A DNA stretch of 7,190 bases from Robiginitomaculum sp. (lineage in GTDB: Bacteria > Pseudomonadota > Alphaproteobacteria > Caulobacterales > Maricaulaceae), in the NCBI GenBank assembly GCA_026993275.1, contig JALWUB010000143.1:1-7190 (forward strand), read 5' to 3'. Below are positions 1 through 7,190 of this stretch, piece after piece; the stretch's first letter is position 1; every line of letters starts with the position of its first letter. The notes beneath the pieces are model-generated. The model saw only the letters and a program-made list of their open reading frames with translations. It ran no database searches and was not told where the DNA came from. A program made the translations under genes and the position numbers.

Positions 1-2253
<2,253 letters not shown>

Positions 2254-2257
<4 letters not shown>

Positions 2258-2276
2258 GGCGTGAAACGCAGTTCAG
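2254..2276. terminator. Small imperfect palindrome overlapping both stop codons of carB and pyrF
   Basis: CTGA (2254-2257) and TCAG (2273-2276) flank an inner hairpin GCGT-GAA-ACGC (2259-2269), so the structure reads almost the same on both strands across the 15-bp convergent gap. It includes the carB stop on the + strand and the pyrF stop on the - strand. It could act as a weak two-way RNA 3' end, but the stem is only 4 bp and there is no T tract in either direction. A role in termination is therefore doubtful. Confidence 0.22.
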
Positions 2277-3136
2277 CCTGCCGCAGCCCGCAACTCGTCC
2301 TGTGCGCGTCTGAGTGCGGCATCAAAAAGGCGCTCCCATGCCCTGGCGCTGCGGGCTTGTTCGGCCCCGTCCGGATAGAGCACGGCGCGGGAGGAATTGA
2401 CCACCACGCCCTGGCCGTCCCGGCTGGCGGCCATGGCCTCGGCGGCGCTGGCACCCTGGGCGCCATAGCCGGGCACCAGAAACGGGCAATGGGGCAGGAC
2501 GGCGCGCAGGCGCCGCGCCTCGGCAGGCGCCGTGGCCCCGGCGACGATCATCAGCGACGACCAGCCGGTGCGCGGCCCGCGCCGCTCGTGCGCAAACGGC
2601 GCCAGGGTTTGCGCGATCTGCATGTAGAGCGGCATGCCGTCGTGCTGCCAGTCCTCGAAATCAGCGGCGCCAGGATTGGAGGTGCGCACCAGCACGATGA
2701 CGCCCTTGCCGTGATCACCGGCAGCGTTCAGAAACGGCTCCAGCGTGTCCATGCCCATATAGGGGTTGACGGTGATGGCATCGCATTCCAGCCAGGCCTC
2801 CGGCCCCAGATAGGCGTGCGCATAGGCGCTGGCAGTGGAGCCGATATCGCCGCGCTTGGCGTCCAGCAGCACAAGATAGCCGAGCGCCTTTGCCCTCGCG
2901 CACAGGCGCGCCAGCAGCGCCAGCCCGTCCGGGCCGTGGCGTTCGAAAAAGGCAATTTGCGGCTTGATGATGCCGCAGGTGCCGCGGGCCCGGTGCAGGA
3001 CGGCCTCGAAAAACGCCTCAATGCCCGCAAGTCCCGCGCCAAAAAGCGCCGGAATACGCCCCTCATGCGGATCAAGGCCAATGCATAGCGGGCCATATGC
3101 CGCAATGGCCTGGGCAATCCGGTCGCCAAAATGCAT
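2273..3136 (-). CDS. pyrF: Orotidine 5'-phosphate decarboxylase, type 2 (long form)
   Basis: Decarboxylates orotidine monophosphate to UMP, the last step of de novo pyrimidine synthesis, in the cytoplasm. It has 287 aa, the size of the long type 2 subfamily (the common bacterial type 1 enzyme is about 230-240 aa). Visible motifs are CIGLDPH (18-24), the catalytic DAKRGDIGSTA (92-102) with Lys94 and Asp97 as the expected DxKxxD residues, VNPYMGMDTLEPF (123-135), the phosphate-loop segment VPGYGAQG (221-228) and NSSRAV (247-252). The ATG at 3136 is supported by a strong Shine-Dalgarno sequence, AGGAGG, 7 nt upstream, and the N-terminus MHFGDRI is typical. It converges on carB with 15 bp between the stops, and a divergent operon starts upstream. 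No odd residues or frame breaks are seen. Presence of the type 2 form in an alphaproteobacterium-like context is somewhat unexpected. Confidence 0.96.
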   Translation of the reverse strand: MHFGDRIAQAIAAYGPLCIGLDPHEGRIPALFGAGLAGIEAFFEAVLHRARGTCGIIKPQIAFFERHGPDGLALLARLCARAKALGYLVLLDAKRGDIGSTASAYAHAYLGPEAWLECDAITVNPYMGMDTLEPFLNAAGDHGKGVIVLVRTSNPGAADFEDWQHDGMPLYMQIAQTLAPFAHERRGPRTGWSSLMIVAGATAPAEARRLRAVLPHCPFLVPGYGAQGASAAEAMAASRDGQGVVVNSSRAVLYPDGAEQARSARAWERLFDAALRRAQDELRAAAG

Positions 3137-3143
3137 GCGCGTC

Positions 3144-3149
3144 CCTCCT
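3144..3149 (-). promoter_or_regulatory. Strong ribosome binding site of pyrF
   Basis: On the - strand the sequence reads AGGAGG, the full anti-16S core, with 7 nt between it and the ATG at 3136. This fixes the pyrF start and suggests efficient initiation. It is the best Shine-Dalgarno sequence in the window. Confidence 0.85.
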
Positions 3150-3158
3150 GTCGTGCCA

Positions 3159-3188
3159 GCAATAGCGGCCCGCCGGAGCGGATGGCAA
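3159..3188 (-). promoter_or_regulatory. Candidate sigma-70-type promoter of pyrF
   Basis: On the - strand, TTGCCA (3188-3183) matches the -35 consensus TTGACA at five of six bases. After a 17-bp spacer comes CTATTG (3165-3160), a weak -10; TATTGC with an 18-bp spacer is the alternative. Transcription would start near 3153, giving a leader of only about 15-20 nt that just contains the AGGAGG site. Inferred from sequence only. Confidence 0.35.
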
Positions 3189-3204
3189 GCACTGCTCTCA
3201 TTGC

Positions 3205-3214
3205 CGTGATCACG
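3205..3214. promoter_or_regulatory. 10-bp perfect palindrome in the divergent intergenic region
   Basis: CGTGATCACG is identical on both strands. It lies just upstream of both candidate promoters, about 17 bp beyond the pyrF -35 and about 15 bp before the forward -35, in the 190-bp gap between pyrF and the divergent operon. Such a place suits a dimeric regulator, but a 10-bp palindrome can arise by chance and no second copy is seen nearby. Confidence 0.25.
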
Positions 3215-3229
3215 TTCACCAAGGATTGA

Positions 3230-3257
3230 TTGGCAGGGGCTCGCCCTCCTGCACTAT
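3230..3257 (+). promoter_or_regulatory. Candidate promoter of the exported-protein/cupredoxin operon
   Basis: TTGGCA (3230-3235, five of six matches to TTGACA) is followed after 16 bp by CACTAT (3252-3257), a weak -10 hexamer. The spacer contains an inverted repeat, CAGGGG...CCTCCTG-like arms at 3234-3251, that could form a 6-bp stem. A start near 3264 would leave a leader of about 60 nt before the ATG at 3327. Prediction by eye, low certainty. Confidence 0.3.
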
Positions 3258-3315
3258 GGTTCTGTCCGAAGGGCTGGGGATCCACAGCGTGTGTCCAGCA
3301 GGGCGCACAGGCAAC

Positions 3316-3323
3316 AGGGGGAA
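3316..3323 (+). promoter_or_regulatory. Ribosome binding site that decides the start at 3327
   Basis: AGGGGGAA lies directly upstream of ATG 3327 with 3 nt after it (about 5-6 nt from the G-rich core). The other in-frame start, GTG 3291, has no purine-rich site before it and would add 12 polar residues ahead of the signal peptide. The ATG is therefore preferred. Confidence 0.6.
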
Positions 3324-3326
3324 CCC

Positions 3327-4367
3327 ATGTCCGCATTCAGTACGCATGTCTCTCACACGAGTTCGAAACCTCTTTGGCGGTGCCACGGCCTTGCCCTGGC
3401 CCTTGCCGGTGCGGCCCTGATGCTGCCCGCAAGCCGCGGCCTGGCCCAGGGCGCCATGAAGATGGATCCGGCGGCCAGGAAGGCAGCCATTGCCAAGATG
3501 CAAAGCCTCAACCAGACCCGCGGCTATCTTGATGCCCACAAGGGCGAAATGAAGCCACTGGGTCTGCTTGGCGGGCCGGTATCGGTCTCGATCAGGCAGC
3601 AAAGCGGCGGGGTGTTCGTTGCCCTGCCGGGCAAACGGGCGCTGGACCCGGTGGTGTTTGGCCCGAAAATGATGCCGCGCCATTATGCCGGCACCCCGAT
3701 CATTACCGGCGTGCCGCCGATGTTGCGCCAGCCCGACGGCAAGGGCGGCCAGCAGACCGCGGTGCCGACGCCATTTGGCAACACGTTCGTGGTCATGGCC
3801 AACGGCAAGCTGAAGATCAAGGCGCGCGATGCCACCGCCACCGATGCGGCCACGACGCAGGACAGCGTCCGCATGATGGCCAGCTGGCAGGATGCCGCGG
3901 GCAACACCTACAGCGTCAAATGCTGCCTCAAGATGGCGGCGCACGGGGTCGAGTTTCCCACCTATGGCGGGGTGGCGACCAACACCATCATGCACGGCTT
4001 TACCGGCATCGGCACGCCGCTCATGCCCAGCGAGTTTACCTATTTCGCCTTCTGGGGCATGGGTGAAGTGGACAAGAACGGGGAAACCCTGGACAAGCCG
4101 CGCATGATCCACGGCATGCTCACCGAATATGTCCGCAAGAGCGGCTATGCGCTCGGCTTTGACCGCGACGTTACCCCCGCCCGCCTGCAGTTTCACCTGA
4201 TGGTGGCGCCATTCATGCCGGACATGCAACACGGCGTGTTTGTGAAAAAACCGGTCAAGACGGGCATGACCCTGCCCAATGGCAAGCCTCTGCCCTTCTG
4301 GCATGTCATGTTCGAAAATCTCGATGTTGCCGCACAAAGGAAAGCCCAAAATGCCGCAAAACCCTGA
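3327..4367 (+). CDS. Uncharacterised exported methionine-rich protein, partner of a cupredoxin
   Basis: I do not recognise the family. The 346-aa product starts with a Sec-like signal peptide: a polar n-region with Lys14 and Arg18, a hydrophobic core GLALALAGAALML (21-33) and a likely cleavage after ASRGLA (residue 40). The predicted mature part, about 306 residues, is probably periplasmic. It has no other membrane segment and is strikingly rich in Met (21) and His (8). Notable pieces are KMMPRHY (114-120), an adjacent pair Cys199-Cys200, MHGFTG (222-227), MIHGM (260-264) and FHLMVAPFMPDMQHG (289-303), then LPNGKPLPFWHVMFENL near the C-terminus. Met/His clusters are often seen in periplasmic copper-binding proteins, so a copper-linked role is possible, but this is inference from composition and from the overlapping downstream cupredoxin gene. 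A redox-partner, substrate-binding or scaffold role is equally open. Confidence 0.85.
   Translation: MSAFSTHVSHTSSKPLWRCHGLALALAGAALMLPASRGLAQGAMKMDPAARKAAIAKMQSLNQTRGYLDAHKGEMKPLGLLGGPVSVSIRQQSGGVFVALPGKRALDPVVFGPKMMPRHYAGTPIITGVPPMLRQPDGKGGQQTAVPTPFGNTFVVMANGKLKIKARDATATDAATTQDSVRMMASWQDAAGNTYSVKCCLKMAAHGVEFPTYGGVATNTIMHGFTGIGTPLMPSEFTYFAFWGMGEVDKNGETLDKPRMIHGMLTEYVRKSGYALGFDRDVTPARLQFHLMVAPFMPDMQHGVFVKKPVKTGMTLPNGKPLPFWHVMFENLDVAAQRKAQNAAKP
4337..4344 (+). promoter_or_regulatory. Ribosome binding site of the cupredoxin gene, inside the upstream coding sequence
   Basis: AAGGAAAG sits 6 nt before ATG 4351 and lies within the last codons of the upstream gene. Together with the 17-nt gene overlap it supports translational coupling and selects ATG 4351 over in-frame upstream starts that lack such a site. 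Confidence 0.65.
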
Positions 4368-4767
4368 TCGCCGCACGGTCCTCGCCGCTCTGGCGGCGGG
4401 GGCCGCCGGCCTTGGCCTCAGCGCCCGCCCCGGCCTCGGCAGCGAAAGCCGTTCCGGCAAGCCGGCGGCGGTTGTGCGCATGAGCGATACGCTCAAATTC
4501 ATGCCGCAAACGGTGCGCGTCCATGCCGGTGATAGTGTTGAATGGCACAATTCCTCTTTGCTGGTGCACACGGTGACGGCGGACCCGGATCTGGCGGCGC
4601 TGCCCTCCAGCGCGCAGCTGCCTGCCGGAGCAAAGCCGTTCAATTCAGGCAATCTTGAGCCGGGGGCGGTGTTCCGCCACCGCTTTGCCGTGCCGGGCAC
4701 ATACAAGTATTTCTGCATTCCCCATGAAGCCGCAGGCATGAGCGGCACGGTGGTGGTGCTGCCCTGA
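4351..4767 (+). CDS. Small type 1 blue-copper protein (plastocyanin/cupredoxin-like), Tat-like leader
   Basis: The 138-aa product is a predicted periplasmic electron-transfer or copper-binding protein. The leader has a twin arginine (DRRTVLAA, Arg7-Arg8) followed by an Ala/Gly/Leu-rich hydrophobic stretch to about residue 28, which fits Tat export, though the motif is not a perfect SRRxFLK. The mature part has one cupredoxin domain (about 40-138). The type 1 copper ligands are all present: His73 in LLVHTV, then Cys122, His125 and Met130 in FCIPHEAAGM, the C-x2-H-x4-M spacing of plastocyanins. The edge strands KFMPQTVRVHAGDSVEW and the final GTVVVLP are typical of the fold. The start overlaps the previous gene by 17 nt in another frame, so the two are surely co-transcribed. 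Related possibilities are amicyanin- or pseudoazurin-type proteins; the physiological partner cannot be read from the sequence. Confidence 0.92.
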   Translation: MPQNPDRRTVLAALAAGAAGLGLSARPGLGSESRSGKPAAVVRMSDTLKFMPQTVRVHAGDSVEWHNSSLLVHTVTADPDLAALPSSAQLPAGAKPFNSGNLEPGAVFRHRFAVPGTYKYFCIPHEAAGMSGTVVVLP

Positions 4768-4778
4768 GCCCGCACGAG

Positions 4779-4806
4779 CCGCCGGAATTGCACCCCGGAC
4801 GGTTTT
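4779..4806 (+). terminator. Probable intrinsic terminator after the cupredoxin gene
   Basis: CCGCCGG (4779-4785) pairs with CCGG-A-CGG (4795-4802) through a 9-nt loop with one bulged A, giving a 7-bp GC stem immediately followed by TTTT (4803-4806). The stem could extend by weak pairs with the preceding GAG. It starts 12 bp after the cupredoxin stop. The T tract is short, so efficiency may be partial. Confidence 0.45.
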
Positions 4807-4831
4807 CAGCCCAGGCGCCGGTGGCTATAGC
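4803..4831 (+). promoter_or_regulatory. Candidate mfd promoter
   Basis: TTTTCA (4803-4808) lies 17 bp before TATAGC (4826-4831), each hexamer matching four of six consensus bases. The -10 lies within the palindrome GCTATAGC (4824-4831). A start near 4838 would leave a leader of roughly 23 nt. The -35 reuses the T tract of the preceding terminator. Sequence prediction only. Confidence 0.35.
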
Positions 4832-4860
4832 TGCCGCGGGAAACGGCGCAAGGCAGGCAC

Positions 4861-7190
<2,330 letters not shown>

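Noticed and set aside
2261..3088. 275-aa open frame on the + strand opposite pyrF
   Set aside because: pyrF on the other strand has clear catalytic motifs and a strong ribosome binding site. This frame has no recognisable domain.
3291..3293. GTG at 3291 as the start of the exported protein
   Set aside because: There is no ribosome binding site, and it adds a polar extension before the signal peptide. ATG 3327 has AGGGGGAA just upstream.
4279..4350. Upstream in-frame start for the cupredoxin gene
   Set aside because: It would add 24 residues before the twin-arginine leader and overlap the previous gene much further. ATG 4351 has a good ribosome binding site.
3216..4793. 525-aa open frame on the - strand opposite the copper operon
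   Set aside because: It covers two + strand genes that have signal peptides, ribosome binding sites and, in one, a full copper site. The antisense product is low-complexity and without domains.

Overview
This GC-rich window looks like chromosomal DNA of an alphaproteobacterium. That placement is an inference from the style of the CarB and Mfd proteins (for example the CCCHA segment of CarB and the Walker A region of Mfd), from C/G-rich third codon positions, and from a palindromic repeat of a kind I associate with alphaproteobacterial genomes. I cannot name a genus. Two genes are cut by the window edges: carB lacks its 5' part and mfd lacks its 3' part.

Layout from left to right. (1) The last two thirds or so of carB (carbamoyl-phosphate synthase large subunit, + strand), ending at 2257. 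Its coding sequence is interrupted in frame by a palindromic element of about 113 bp (566-678), which adds about 39 residues at a domain junction. (2) pyrF (orotidine 5'-phosphate decarboxylase, the long 'type 2' form) on the - strand, tail-to-tail with carB and only 15 bp away. carB and pyrF catalyse the first committed and the last step of UMP synthesis. (3) A divergent control region of 190 bp (3137-3326) with a candidate promoter for each direction and a 10-bp palindrome. (4) A two-gene, overlapping operon on the + strand. It encodes an unrecognised, methionine-rich exported protein of 346 aa and a small type 1 blue-copper protein (cupredoxin) with a twin-arginine-like leader. (5) A short gap (4768-4860) with a probable intrinsic terminator whose T tract doubles as the -35 region of a candidate mfd promoter. 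(6) The first 776 codons of mfd, the transcription-repair coupling factor, from its start through helicase motif III.

The pyrimidine and DNA-repair genes are housekeeping genes. The two things that stand out are the palindromic element that has become part of an essential enzyme, with paired base changes that support real hairpins, and the uncharacterised exported protein translationally coupled to a cupredoxin, which may form a periplasmic copper or electron-transfer pair. I see no tRNA, rRNA, CRISPR array, transposase or phage gene.
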